Assembly: GCA_033344915.1 (NCBI GenBank)
Contig: JAWPML010000001.1
Location: 1,422,369-1,486,368 of the forward strand
Length of the DNA stretch: 64,000 bases
Reading direction: 5' to 3'
From: Acidimicrobiales bacterium
GTDB taxonomy: Bacteria; Actinomycetota; Acidimicrobiia; Acidimicrobiales; Aldehydirespiratoraceae
In this document: positions 8,671 to 15,948 of the stretch, in pieces
How positions within the stretch are numbered: the stretch's first letter is position 1
Layout of the letters: each line of letters begins with the position of its first letter
Position numbers and translations under genes: made by a program
The notes under the pieces: generated by a model
Seen by the model: only the letters and a program-made list of their open reading frames with translations
Told to the model about the DNA's origin: nothing
Databases searched by the model: none

Positions 8671-9590
8671 CGGTCGACCTCGTCCTCCAACCCGCGCCCG
8701 GTGATCTCGAGGAACACCCGTTCGAGGTCCGGCCGTGACGCCTCGATCGCCACGATGTCGGGGGCGTGGTCGTCGAGGCGCCGGACGATGTCAGCCACGT
8801 CCGTCTGCCCGCGAAGGTGCCAGCGGCGCGGGCCGACCACCGTCGGTTCGAGGCCATCGAGGCGGGGGAGTGCCGCGAGGTCCAACCCGGTCGCCATCTC
8901 CAACTCGACACCGGCGGCGAAGTACGTCGCGACGAGCTCGGCTCTCGTGCCCCGGGCGAGGAGCGCGCCCTCGTCGATCACCACGATGTCGGCGTCGAGC
9001 GCCTCGACCTCGGGCAGGTAGTGGGTGGTGTAGACGACCGCGGCGCCATCGGCCGCGAGAGCCCGAACGGAGGCGATCAGCTGGTTGCGGGTTGCGACAT
9101 CGGCGCCGACCGTCGGTTCGTCGAGGAGCAGCAGGGGAGGAGCATGGACGAGCGCGCACGCGGTGTGGAGCCGCCGCGCCTCACCGCCCGACAGGGTCGT
9201 GGCCGTGCGGTCGAGGAGGGCGGACAACCCGAGCGCCTCGCCGACCTCCTCGGCGCGCGCCCGACGCGTGGCACGGTCCAGGCCGGCGATCTCTCCGAAG
9301 AACTCGAGGTTCTCGCGCACGGTGAGCACGCGATAGATGCCGGTCTCCTGGGGCGCGATGCCGATGCGGGTGGCCGCGGCCGAGCGGTGCCGACGCACAT
9401 CCACGCCGTCGACCAGGATCTCGCCGGCGTCGGGTTCGAGCAACCCGGCGATGATCGAGAGCATGGTGGTCTTCCCCGCGCCGTTGCGCCCGAGGAGGGC
9501 GACGACCGAACCGGCGTCGACCGCGAAGTCGACGCCCCGCAGGGCCACGACGTCGCCGTACCTCTTCGTGAGCCCCGTCGCCCGCAGCAT
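8667..9590 (-). CDS. ABC transporter ATP-binding protein
   Basis: A 307-residue ATPase subunit. Walker A is GRNGAGKTT near residue 35, the signature is LSGGEARR near 140, Walker B is LLLLDEPTVG, and the switch histidine is in VVYTTHYLPE. A roughly 90-residue C-terminal extension follows the core, as in drug-exporter ATPases of the DrrA/CcmA class. It is co-translated with the permease and divergent from the TetR gene, across a 101-bp region holding a palindromic operator candidate. Confidence 0.94.
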   Translation of the reverse strand: MLRATGLTKRYGDVVALRGVDFAVDAGSVVALLGRNGAGKTTMLSIIAGLLEPDAGEILVDGVDVRRHRSAAATRIGIAPQETGIYRVLTVRENLEFFGEIAGLDRATRRARAEEVGEALGLSALLDRTATTLSGGEARRLHTACALVHAPPLLLLDEPTVGADVATRNQLIASVRALAADGAAVVYTTHYLPEVEALDADIVVIDEGALLARGTRAELVATYFAAGVELEMATGLDLAALPRLDGLEPTVVGPRRWHLRGQTDVADIVRRLDDHAPDIVAIEASRPDLERVFLEITGRGLEDEVDR

Positions 9591-9654
9591 GGAGTCAGAC
9601 TCGCCGTGAAGCGAGGGAGGGGCAAGCGAATACGGTCCCGGCCGGGATCCGTCG

Positions 9655-9684
9655 TTGACCGCCGGTCGATATACAGCGTATATT
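9655..9684 (+). promoter_or_regulatory. Promoter of the TetR-TauD operon
   Basis: TTGACC (9655-9660), 18 nt, then TATATT (9679-9684), ending 7 nt before the ATG at 9692. The transcript is therefore predicted to be leaderless. This is the only such promoter in the window where I also see a convincing -35 box. Confidence 0.6.
9669..9683. promoter_or_regulatory. TetR-type operator candidate
   Basis: ATATAC-AGC-GTATAT is a perfect 6+3+6 inverted repeat in the region between the divergent ABC and TetR genes. It overlaps the predicted -10 box of the TetR gene, as expected for autorepression. Confidence 0.6.
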
Positions 9685-9691
9685 CACACCG

Positions 9692-10354
9692 ATGACCACC
9701 GCGACACGGGACACCGGACTGACCCCCGAACACGTCGTCGACGTTGCCCGCCGGCTGATCTCCGAACACGGCCTCGAGTGGTTCTCCATGCGCAAACTCG
9801 CGGCGGAGCTCGACGTCAACCCGATGACCGTCTACCTCCGTTTCGAGAACAAGGACGACCTCCTCGACGCCGTCGCCCGGCACGCGCTGAGCGACGTGCG
9901 GCTTCCCGACCTTCCCGACGGTCCCTGGGAGGAACGCGCTGCTGCGCTGTGCATCGCCCTGCGCAGCCACCTCCTCGCCGACCGCAACCTGCTCGAGCTG
10001 TTCGCCACCGCGGATCGGCTCTCGGGCGCCGTGGCCCAGGCGGTCGAACACGGACTGACCCTGATGGAGGAGCTCGGCCTCGCGGACGACGACGCCGTGC
10101 AGGGGTTCCGCACGCTTTTCTGGCACACGGTCGGTTTCACGCTCGTCGATCACCGCTTCGATTCGTTCCCGGCCGACTCTCCGGGTGGCCTGCAAGCCAG
10201 CATCGGCGCTATCGACGCCGAAACCCATCCGACCTTCGCTCGCCATCTGCCGTCGTTCACGTCCGTCGACGGCGACGCGCTCTTCGCCCACACCACCCGA
10301 CTGCTCGTCGCCGGCATGCACGCCGCGGCAACGTCTCTCCAAGGAGCACCATGA
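9692..10354 (+). CDS. TetR/AcrR family transcriptional regulator
   Basis: A 220-residue repressor-type protein. The helix-turn-helix is at residues 10-55: LTPEHVVDVARRLISEHGLEWFSMRKLAAEL, then DVNPMTVYLRFENKDDLLDAV. The C-terminal part resembles the TetR_C ligand-binding domain. It is divergent from the ABC-2 exporter and overlaps the start of the dioxygenase by 4 nt (ATGA), so it probably controls both and itself through the palindrome at 9669-9683. The ligand is unknown. Confidence 0.92.
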   Translation: MTTATRDTGLTPEHVVDVARRLISEHGLEWFSMRKLAAELDVNPMTVYLRFENKDDLLDAVARHALSDVRLPDLPDGPWEERAAALCIALRSHLLADRNLLELFATADRLSGAVAQAVEHGLTLMEELGLADDDAVQGFRTLFWHTVGFTLVDHRFDSFPADSPGGLQASIGAIDAETHPTFARHLPSFTSVDGDALFAHTTRLLVAGMHAAATSLQGAP

Positions 10355-11319
10355 CCACCACCGAATCCACCGAACGGGCCGGCACGAGCGACCCCGCGGG
10401 CGCCGTCGCCCCCGGGCGGGTGTACATCGACCGCTTCGACATGTCGATCGGCCCGTGGCTGCACCTCGCCGACGAACGCCAACGACTCGCCAATCCGCGA
10501 TTCGACCACATCACCGTGACCCCGCGCGGCGTCACCCTCGGCGCGGAGATCAGCGGCGTCGACCTCGCCACCGAGCTGGGCGACGAGGTGATCGACGAGA
10601 TCGCCCGGGCGCTCGCCGACTACAAGGTCGTCTTCTTCCGCGATCAGCCGGTCACCTCGGCGCAGCACGTGGCGTTCGCCCGGCGTTTCGGCGCCCTGGA
10701 GATCCATCCGTTCATCACCGGCAACGAGGAACACCCCGAGCTCGTCCGTTTCGAGAAGGGGGCGGACACCGGCGGTTTCGAGAACGGCTGGCACCACGAC
10801 GTGACCTGGCGGGAGGTGCCGTCGATGGGGGCGATCCTCCACGCGATCCAGGTGCCGCCGACCGGCGGCGACACGCTGTTCGCCGACATGGCCGCGGCCT
10901 ACGACGGGCTCACCGACGAGTGGAAGGAGCGCATCGACGGACTGCACGCGATCCACGACTACACGCTCGCCTTCGCCCACCAGGTGCCCGAGGACCGGAA
11001 GGCCGAGATGCGCGAGAAGTACCCGCTGGTGCGCCATCCGGTCGTGCGCACCCACCCGGTCACCGGCCGCATGCTCCTCTACGTCAACGGCTACTTCACG
11101 TCACACATCGACGGCATGGACGCCGACGAGAGCCGCGAGATCATCATGCACCTCATCGCCCAGGCGGCGGTCGTCGAGTACCAGTACCGCCTGACCTGGG
11201 AGAACGACACGATCGTGTTCTGGGACAACGCGTCCGTGCAGCACTACGCCGCCAGTGACTATTACCCGGACATCCGCATCATGGAACGGGCCAGCATCGT
11301 CGGGACGCGCCCCGCCTAA
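10351..11319 (+). CDS. TauD/TfdA family Fe(II)/2-oxoglutarate dioxygenase
   Basis: A 322-residue oxygenase. The facial-triad H-x-D is in NGWHHDVTWRE near residue 150, the distal histidine in NASVQHYAASDYYPD near 300, and the 2-oxoglutarate arginine in RIMERASI. The core begins at FDHITVTPRGVTLGAEISGVDL, the typical TauD start. An unusual 45-residue N-terminal leader precedes it. Its ATG overlaps the TetR stop. Family substrates include taurine, sulfonates, aryloxyalkanoates and alkyl sulfates. No sulfonate transporter is adjacent, so the substrate is open. Confidence 0.9.
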   Translation: MTTTESTERAGTSDPAGAVAPGRVYIDRFDMSIGPWLHLADERQRLANPRFDHITVTPRGVTLGAEISGVDLATELGDEVIDEIARALADYKVVFFRDQPVTSAQHVAFARRFGALEIHPFITGNEEHPELVRFEKGADTGGFENGWHHDVTWREVPSMGAILHAIQVPPTGGDTLFADMAAAYDGLTDEWKERIDGLHAIHDYTLAFAHQVPEDRKAEMREKYPLVRHPVVRTHPVTGRMLLYVNGYFTSHIDGMDADESREIIMHLIAQAAVVEYQYRLTWENDTIVFWDNASVQHYAASDYYPDIRIMERASIVGTRPA

Positions 11320-11322
11320 TGT
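11317..11322 (+). promoter_or_regulatory. -10 box TAATGT, leaderless promoter of ung
   Basis: TAATGT begins on the TAA stop of the dioxygenase and ends 7 nt before the GTG at 11330. Confidence 0.5.
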
Positions 11323-11329
11323 CGCGAGG

Positions 11330-12001
11330 GTGACGCCGACCACCGACTGGAATCCCGTCCTCCGCGGCGAGTTCGAGAAGCCGTACTGGGCCTCCCTCAT
11401 GGCGTTCGTCCGCGAGGAGCGGGCCATCTACGAGGTGTTCCCGCCCCACGACGAAGTGTTCGCCGCCCTGCACCTGACCCCCCTCGCGGCCGTCAAGGTG
11501 CTGATCCTCGGCCAGGACCCGTACCACGGCCCGGGGCAGGCCCACGGGCTCTGCTTCTCGGTGCGACACGGCGTGCGGGTGCCACCGTCTCTTCAGAACA
11601 TCCACAAGGAGCTGCACGACGACCTGGGCGTCGCCATCCCGGACCACGGGAACCTCGAGGCCTGGGCCCGCCAGGGCGTCCTGTTGTTGAACACCACGCT
11701 CACGGTGCGGGCCCACGAGGCGGCGAGCCATCAGCGCCAGGGGTGGGAGGACTTCACCGACGCGGTCATCGATGTGGTCAACGCCAAGGACGAACGGGTG
11801 GTCTTCGTCCTGTGGGGCGCGGCGGCTCGCAAGAAGCGGTCGATCATCGACCGCCACCGCCACGCGGTGATCGAGTCGCCCCACCCGTCGCCGCTGTCCG
11901 CCCACAAGGGATTCTTCGGTACGAAACCGTTCAGCCGCGCGAACGCCGCCCTCGTCGACGCGGGCCGGACGCCCGTGGACTGGAGCCTTCCGCCTCGTTG
12001 A
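11330..12001 (+). CDS. ung: Uracil-DNA glycosylase, family 1
   Basis: A 223-residue enzyme that removes uracil from DNA in base-excision repair. The water-activating aspartate lies in VLILGQDPYHGPGQAHGLCFSV, and the leucine-loop histidine in ESPHPSPLSAHKGFFGTKPFSRAN. The uracil-specificity region LLLNTTLTV is present. GTG 11330 is the only start that keeps the usual family N-terminus. The last 71 nt overlap the 3' end of the convergent pseudouridine synthase gene. Confidence 0.97.
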   Translation: MTPTTDWNPVLRGEFEKPYWASLMAFVREERAIYEVFPPHDEVFAALHLTPLAAVKVLILGQDPYHGPGQAHGLCFSVRHGVRVPPSLQNIHKELHDDLGVAIPDHGNLEAWARQGVLLLNTTLTVRAHEAASHQRQGWEDFTDAVIDVVNAKDERVVFVLWGAAARKKRSIIDRHRHAVIESPHPSPLSAHKGFFGTKPFSRANAALVDAGRTPVDWSLPPR

Positions 12002-12578
12002 GCGAGGCCCGCAGCGCGTCGACCTCCTCCGGGGCGAGCACGTCCCACGCGCCCGGCACGAGGCCGACGAGATCGATCGGACCGATGCGCTCGCGCACGA
12101 GTCGCAGCGTCGGGAAGCCGACCGCCGCGGTCATGCGCCGGACCTGCCGGTTGCGGCCCTCGGTCAACGTGAGGCGGATCCACGAGTCCGGGACGGACTT
12201 CCGCACGCGGATCGGGACCCGGCGCTCCGGCAGGTCGGGCGGGCTCGGAAGCGGTTCGACGGTCGCCGGCCGGGTGCGCCCGTCCTTGAGGTCGACGCCC
12301 TGCTCCAGCGCCCGGCACGCCGCCGCGTCCGGCACGCCCTCGACCTGGACGAGGTAGGTGCGCGGGTGCCCGATGTCCGGGCGCATCAGCTGGGTCCGCA
12401 GGCTCTTCCCCCTGGTGAGGAGCAACAGTCCCTCGGAGTCGCGGTCCAGCCGGCCTGCGGCGTAGACGCGGGGAACGTCGATGTGGTCGGCGAGCGTCTC
12501 ACGGCCCTCGCGGTCGGTGAACGCGGTCATGACACCGTGCGGTTTCCAGAACCGCAGCACGAGGTCCGGGTCGTCCAC
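11931..12578 (-). CDS. Pseudouridine synthase, RsuA/RluE-type
   Basis: A 215-residue stand-alone catalytic domain without an S4 domain. The catalytic aspartate is in VYAAGRLDRDSEGLLLLTRG near residue 45. Further family motifs are HPRTYLVQVEG, EGRNRQVRRMTAAVGFPTLRLVRERIGPI and the final domain residues before an arginine-rich tail. The small RluE-like architecture suggests action on 23S rRNA, but the target is not certain. The start is GTG. It lies 5 nt downstream of menB and probably shares its transcript. Its 3' end runs 71 nt into ung on the other strand. Confidence 0.9.
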   Translation of the reverse strand: MDDPDLVLRFWKPHGVMTAFTDREGRETLADHIDVPRVYAAGRLDRDSEGLLLLTRGKSLRTQLMRPDIGHPRTYLVQVEGVPDAAACRALEQGVDLKDGRTRPATVEPLPSPPDLPERRVPIRVRKSVPDSWIRLTLTEGRNRQVRRMTAAVGFPTLRLVRERIGPIDLVGLVPGAWDVLAPEEVDALRASLNEAEGSSPRASGPRRRGRRSRG

Positions 12579-12583
12579 GGACG

Positions 12584-13486
12584 TCAGAAGTACCAGGGGA
12601 ACGCGGACCAGTCCGGGGTCCGCTTCTCGAGGAACGCGTCACGGCCCTCGGTGGCCTCGTCGGTCATGTAGGCCAGCCGGGTGGCCTCGCCGGCGAACAC
12701 CTGCTGGCCCACCAGCCCGTCGTCGATCAGGTTCATCGCGAACTTCGCCATGCGCTGACCGGTGGGACTCTTGGCGTTGATCTCGGCGCCCCACTCGAGC
12801 GCCGTCGCCTCCAGTTCGTCGTGGGGGATCGCGGCGTTGCACATGCCCATGGCGACTGCTTCGTCGGCGGAGTACTCGCGCCCGAGGAAGAAGATCTCCC
12901 GGGCTCGTTTCTGGCCGATCTGACGGGCGAGGTAGGCCGAGCCGAAGCCCCCGTCGAAGCTGGCGACGTCGGTGTCGGTCTGCTTGAAGATCGCGTGCTC
13001 GCTGCTCGCGAGCGTGAGGTCGGCCGTGACGTGCAGGCTGTGGCCGCCGCCGACCGCCCAACCGGGCACGACGGCGATCACGATCTTGGGCATCGTGCGG
13101 ATCAGCCGCTGCACCTCGAGGATGTGGAGGCGGGCGGCCTTCGCGGGGTCGACCGTGTCGGCGGTCTCGCCCTCGGCGTACTGGTAGCCGGCCTTGCCGC
13201 GGATCCGTTGATCGCCGCCCGAGCAGAACGCCCAACCGCCGTCGCGCGGGGACGGGCCGTTGCCGGTGACGAGCACGCAGCCGACGTCGCTGGTCATCCG
13301 GGCGTGGTCGAGACACCGGTAGAGCTCGTCCACGGTGTGGGGCCGGAACGCGTTGCGCACCTCGGGCCGGTCGAAGGCGATGCGAACGGTGCCCTGGTCG
13401 ACGGCCCGGTGGTACGTGATGTCGGTCAGGTCATCGAACCCGGCGATGTCGCGCCACCTGCTCGCATCGAAGATGTCCGAAACCAT
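12584..13486 (-). CDS. menB: 1,4-dihydroxy-2-naphthoyl-CoA synthase
   Basis: A 300-residue crotonase-fold enzyme of menaquinone synthesis that closes the naphthoate ring of o-succinylbenzoyl-CoA. Diagnostic MenB stretches are TYHRAVDQGTVRIAFDRPEVRNAFRP, WAFCSGGDQRIRGKAGY, VVPGWAVGGGHSLHVTADLTLAS, DVASFDGGFGSAYLARQIGQK and the family's C-terminal RTPDWSAFPWYF. An AGGAGG sequence stands 6 nt before the ATG on the minus strand. It is part of a leftward run from the small protein at 15914 to the pseudouridine synthase. No other men genes are in the window. Confidence 0.97.
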   Translation of the reverse strand: MVSDIFDASRWRDIAGFDDLTDITYHRAVDQGTVRIAFDRPEVRNAFRPHTVDELYRCLDHARMTSDVGCVLVTGNGPSPRDGGWAFCSGGDQRIRGKAGYQYAEGETADTVDPAKAARLHILEVQRLIRTMPKIVIAVVPGWAVGGGHSLHVTADLTLASSEHAIFKQTDTDVASFDGGFGSAYLARQIGQKRAREIFFLGREYSADEAVAMGMCNAAIPHDELEATALEWGAEINAKSPTGQRMAKFAMNLIDDGLVGQQVFAGEATRLAYMTDEATEGRDAFLEKRTPDWSAFPWYF

Positions 13487-13520
13487 GCCGTACCTCCTCA
13501 GGCGGGCGCAGGTTATCCCG

Positions 13521-14690
13521 TCAGGCCGGGACCCTCGTGAGGCGGGCGTCGAGACGCGTCACCATCGACTCGACCAGGGCCAGACCCCGATCGTCGCCCA
13601 TGTCGAGCTGTTCGACCGCGGTGAGTCCGCCCAACACGCTCAGGAGGCCGTCCTCGTAGTCGGCGAACAGCCGCTCGAGCGGATAGTCCGTCACCCCGTG
13701 TTCGACGAGGCCGGCGTGGTAGCGGGTCAGGAGGCCGGTGATGACGTCCTCGTCGACCTCGGATCCGAGCGAACCGGCGATGAAGTAGGCCACGTCGACC
13801 ACCCCCGGACCGGTGCGGGTGAGCTGCCAGTCGATGAGCGCCCGCACGTCGTCACCCGCGAAGAAGATGTTGTCGAGGCGGAGGTCGCCGTGGACGAGGC
13901 ACTGGGGCAGGTCGGTGTGGATGCGACGACCGCGCTCGAGGCCGTCACGACGCAAGCGGTCGAGCATCGCCCGCATGTGGGCACTCACGCGCCGGCCCGC
14001 GCCCTTGAGGAAGGCCTTGCGCATCCCGAGGTAACTCGCCTGGAAGAGCTTGGGGGCGAGACCGCCCGATTGCAGCCACGGTCCCGCCTCGGGGACCCGT
14101 TCCCCCCAGGTGCGGGCGTGCATCCGCGCCGCCACGTCGAGGACGGCACCGACGCGCTCGAGCGAGGCTCCCGACACCTGGTCACCGATCTCCGCCCCGT
14201 CCAGATCCTCGAGGATCAACACACTGGCGCGGGGCTCCGGCTTCACGAAGCGGCGCAGGACCCAGGCGAGGAAGCGCAGGAGCCAGATCGGAAGCTTCTC
14301 CGCCCGCCGGATCGCCTCCATCTGCTTCTCCCAGTCCGGATTCGGGTCGACGTCGGCGTAGTAGAGCTGGGGCACCGGCAGATCCAGTTCCGGCAGGAGC
14401 TCCTGGTACATGCGGATCTCGCGCTCGTAGACACCGAGCATCTCCGAACCTCGGCGGTTGTCGTCGATCGACGTGGGGATCTTCGCGACCATGGTCGCCG
14501 GACCGGTGCCGTGACCGTAGGTCACCGTCAATCGGGCGAGGTCGCCGGCGAACCCCTCACCGGTACCCAGCACGACGGCGGACACCGTGTCGATCTCGGC
14601 GTCCTCCCCGATCACACCGGAGGCGCGTAGGGCCCCGGTCAGCCAATCGGGAGTGATGTCGTCGAGCGACGACGGAATCGTGGCAGCCAT
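13521..14690 (-). CDS. Phosphotransferase (APH/EcKinase-like) family protein
   Basis: A 389-residue kinase-fold protein. The catalytic loop is QCLVHGDLRLDNIFFAG near residue 275, followed by the metal-binding ALIDWQLTRTGPGVVDVAYFIAGSL. The start SSLDDITPDWLTGALRASG is typical of this family, which supports ATG 14690 despite a 52-nt overlap with the upstream HTTM gene. Relatives phosphorylate small hydroxylated molecules such as aminoglycosides or sterols, but actinobacterial members of this type are mostly uncharacterised. The overlap suggests co-translation with the HTTM protein. Confidence 0.82.
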   Translation of the reverse strand: MAATIPSSLDDITPDWLTGALRASGVIGEDAEIDTVSAVVLGTGEGFAGDLARLTVTYGHGTGPATMVAKIPTSIDDNRRGSEMLGVYEREIRMYQELLPELDLPVPQLYYADVDPNPDWEKQMEAIRRAEKLPIWLLRFLAWVLRRFVKPEPRASVLILEDLDGAEIGDQVSGASLERVGAVLDVAARMHARTWGERVPEAGPWLQSGGLAPKLFQASYLGMRKAFLKGAGRRVSAHMRAMLDRLRRDGLERGRRIHTDLPQCLVHGDLRLDNIFFAGDDVRALIDWQLTRTGPGVVDVAYFIAGSLGSEVDEDVITGLLTRYHAGLVEHGVTDYPLERLFADYEDGLLSVLGGLTAVEQLDMGDDRGLALVESMVTRLDARLTRVPA

Positions 14691-15511
14691 GGCGAGACCG
14701 TAGCGCCCACCCGTTCCACGGGAAGCAACGGTGCGAGGGCGATGCCGAGCAGGTGGTACGGGAACAGGATCGCCATGAAGGCGAGGATCGCCACGTGGAA
14801 GCCGAAGGCGAGCGCGCACCACCCCCGGGCGATGCGGGCCCGGAGCAACGCCAGCGGGGCGGCGATCTCCACCACCATTGCGAGCATCGCCGCGGGCGCG
14901 AGCAGCCAGTCCCGACGGAGCAGCCATCCGGCGAACGGGGACGACACGTCCCCGAGGAGTTCCTTGCGGGCGTTGTCGAAGGCGACCTGATGACGGAGCA
15001 CGTCGCCGTCGAGCCAGGCCGTGCCGCTGATGCGCAGCTTCGCGATGCCGGCGACGAGGTACGTGCCCACGGTGAGGACGGCGAGCGCGTCGATCGCCCA
15101 GCGCCGATCTCCCCGCGCCCGGACCACGACCGCCAGCACGACGAGGTGGAGGGCGGCCAGGTTCTCGGTGTGGAACAACTGACCCCACGAGTTCCGGTAG
15201 GTCGTGACGAAAAGGAACCCGAGCGCGGCCAGCGGCCCGGTCCAGCTCGAACCACGGTCGAACGCGAACGCGATCGCCGCGACCGGGGTGGCCACGATCA
15301 CCGCGACCAGGACCAGCGCGGGGACGGGCGCGCCCAGGAAGGCGAGCGGCCCGACGGGATCGAACCGTCGCTCCGCGAAGTCGAGCGCGTCGAGCAGGTG
15401 CGGGGTACGCACGATCGTCCACACCGCGGCATACAGGGCGACGAGGATCCGCAACACCCGCAGGCGCGCGTCCACGGTCGCCGGGTCGTCGAGCGCCGGA
15501 TCACCCCACAC
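14639..15511 (-). CDS. HTTM-domain membrane protein
   Basis: A 290-residue membrane protein with about seven hydrophobic helices. The family signature TYRNSWGQLFHTENLAALHLVVLAV lies near residue 105, and AGIAKLRISGTAWLDGDVLRHQVAFDNARK follows. HTTM proteins share a fold with vitamin K-dependent gamma-carboxylase, but bacterial functions are mostly unknown. GTG 15511 was chosen because it falls just inside the stop of the upstream small gene (11-nt overlap). Its 3' end overlaps the kinase by 52 nt, so all three genes look coupled. Confidence 0.82.
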   Translation of the reverse strand: MWGDPALDDPATVDARLRVLRILVALYAAVWTIVRTPHLLDALDFAERRFDPVGPLAFLGAPVPALVLVAVIVATPVAAIAFAFDRGSSWTGPLAALGFLFVTTYRNSWGQLFHTENLAALHLVVLAVVVRARGDRRWAIDALAVLTVGTYLVAGIAKLRISGTAWLDGDVLRHQVAFDNARKELLGDVSSPFAGWLLRRDWLLAPAAMLAMVVEIAAPLALLRARIARGWCALAFGFHVAILAFMAILFPYHLLGIALAPLLPVERVGATVSPWLPRFRRRSTTSLPIG

Positions 15512-15914
15512 AGGTCGCCTCGACCTCCACGTGGAGTGGGGAGGCGTCGTCCGCGACGACCGCCACCACATCGACCGTCTCCCGCCGGACCTCGACGGCG
15601 CGACCCGCACCGAGCCGCGCCGCGATCTCCGCGCACAGGTCGTCGGCCTCACCGCGGGCCAGCGCCCGCTGCACCGTCGCGGCCGCGAGGATCACCTCGT
15701 CGGTGCCGGCGATCAGATCGGGCGACAGCCGGGCCACGTCGCCGCCCGGCAATCGCTCGACCGCCGTCGCGATCTGGTGCACCGCGCCACGGTCACCGGC
15801 GAACATCGGGTACGTCGACAGTGGGTAGGTGTCGCTCGTCGGCTCGCGCAACAACGGCGACAACACCACGACGGCCGCGATGGCCGACGCGAGGAGTCGG
15901 GTCCGAGGTCGCAC
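15501..15914 (-). CDS. Small secreted or membrane-anchored protein associated with HTTM
   Basis: A 137-residue protein with an N-terminal hydrophobic segment (residues 7-22, LLASAIAAVVVLSPLL), followed at once by DTYPLSTYPMFAGDRG. That motif recurs in small proteins encoded beside HTTM genes. The rest is a soluble alpha/beta region exported or facing outside. It begins the leftward operon from a GTG that has TACGAT 6 nt upstream. Function unknown; the genetic coupling suggests a complex with the HTTM protein. Confidence 0.72.
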   Translation of the reverse strand: MRPRTRLLASAIAAVVVLSPLLREPTSDTYPLSTYPMFAGDRGAVHQIATAVERLPGGDVARLSPDLIAGTDEVILAAATVQRALARGEADDLCAEIAARLGAGRAVEVRRETVDVVAVVADDASPLHVEVEATCVG

Positions 15915-15920
15915 GAGCGC

Positions 15921-15942
15921 ATCGTAGGACTGGCGCTATCTT
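15921..15942. promoter_or_regulatory. Back-to-back leaderless promoters
   Basis: The minus strand carries TACGAT (15921-15926), 6 nt before GTG 15914. The plus strand carries TATCTT (15937-15942), 6 nt before GTG 15949. The two boxes are 10 bp apart in a 34-bp intergenic region, and neither gene has a Shine-Dalgarno sequence. Confidence 0.6.
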
Positions 15943-15948
15943 TCCGCG

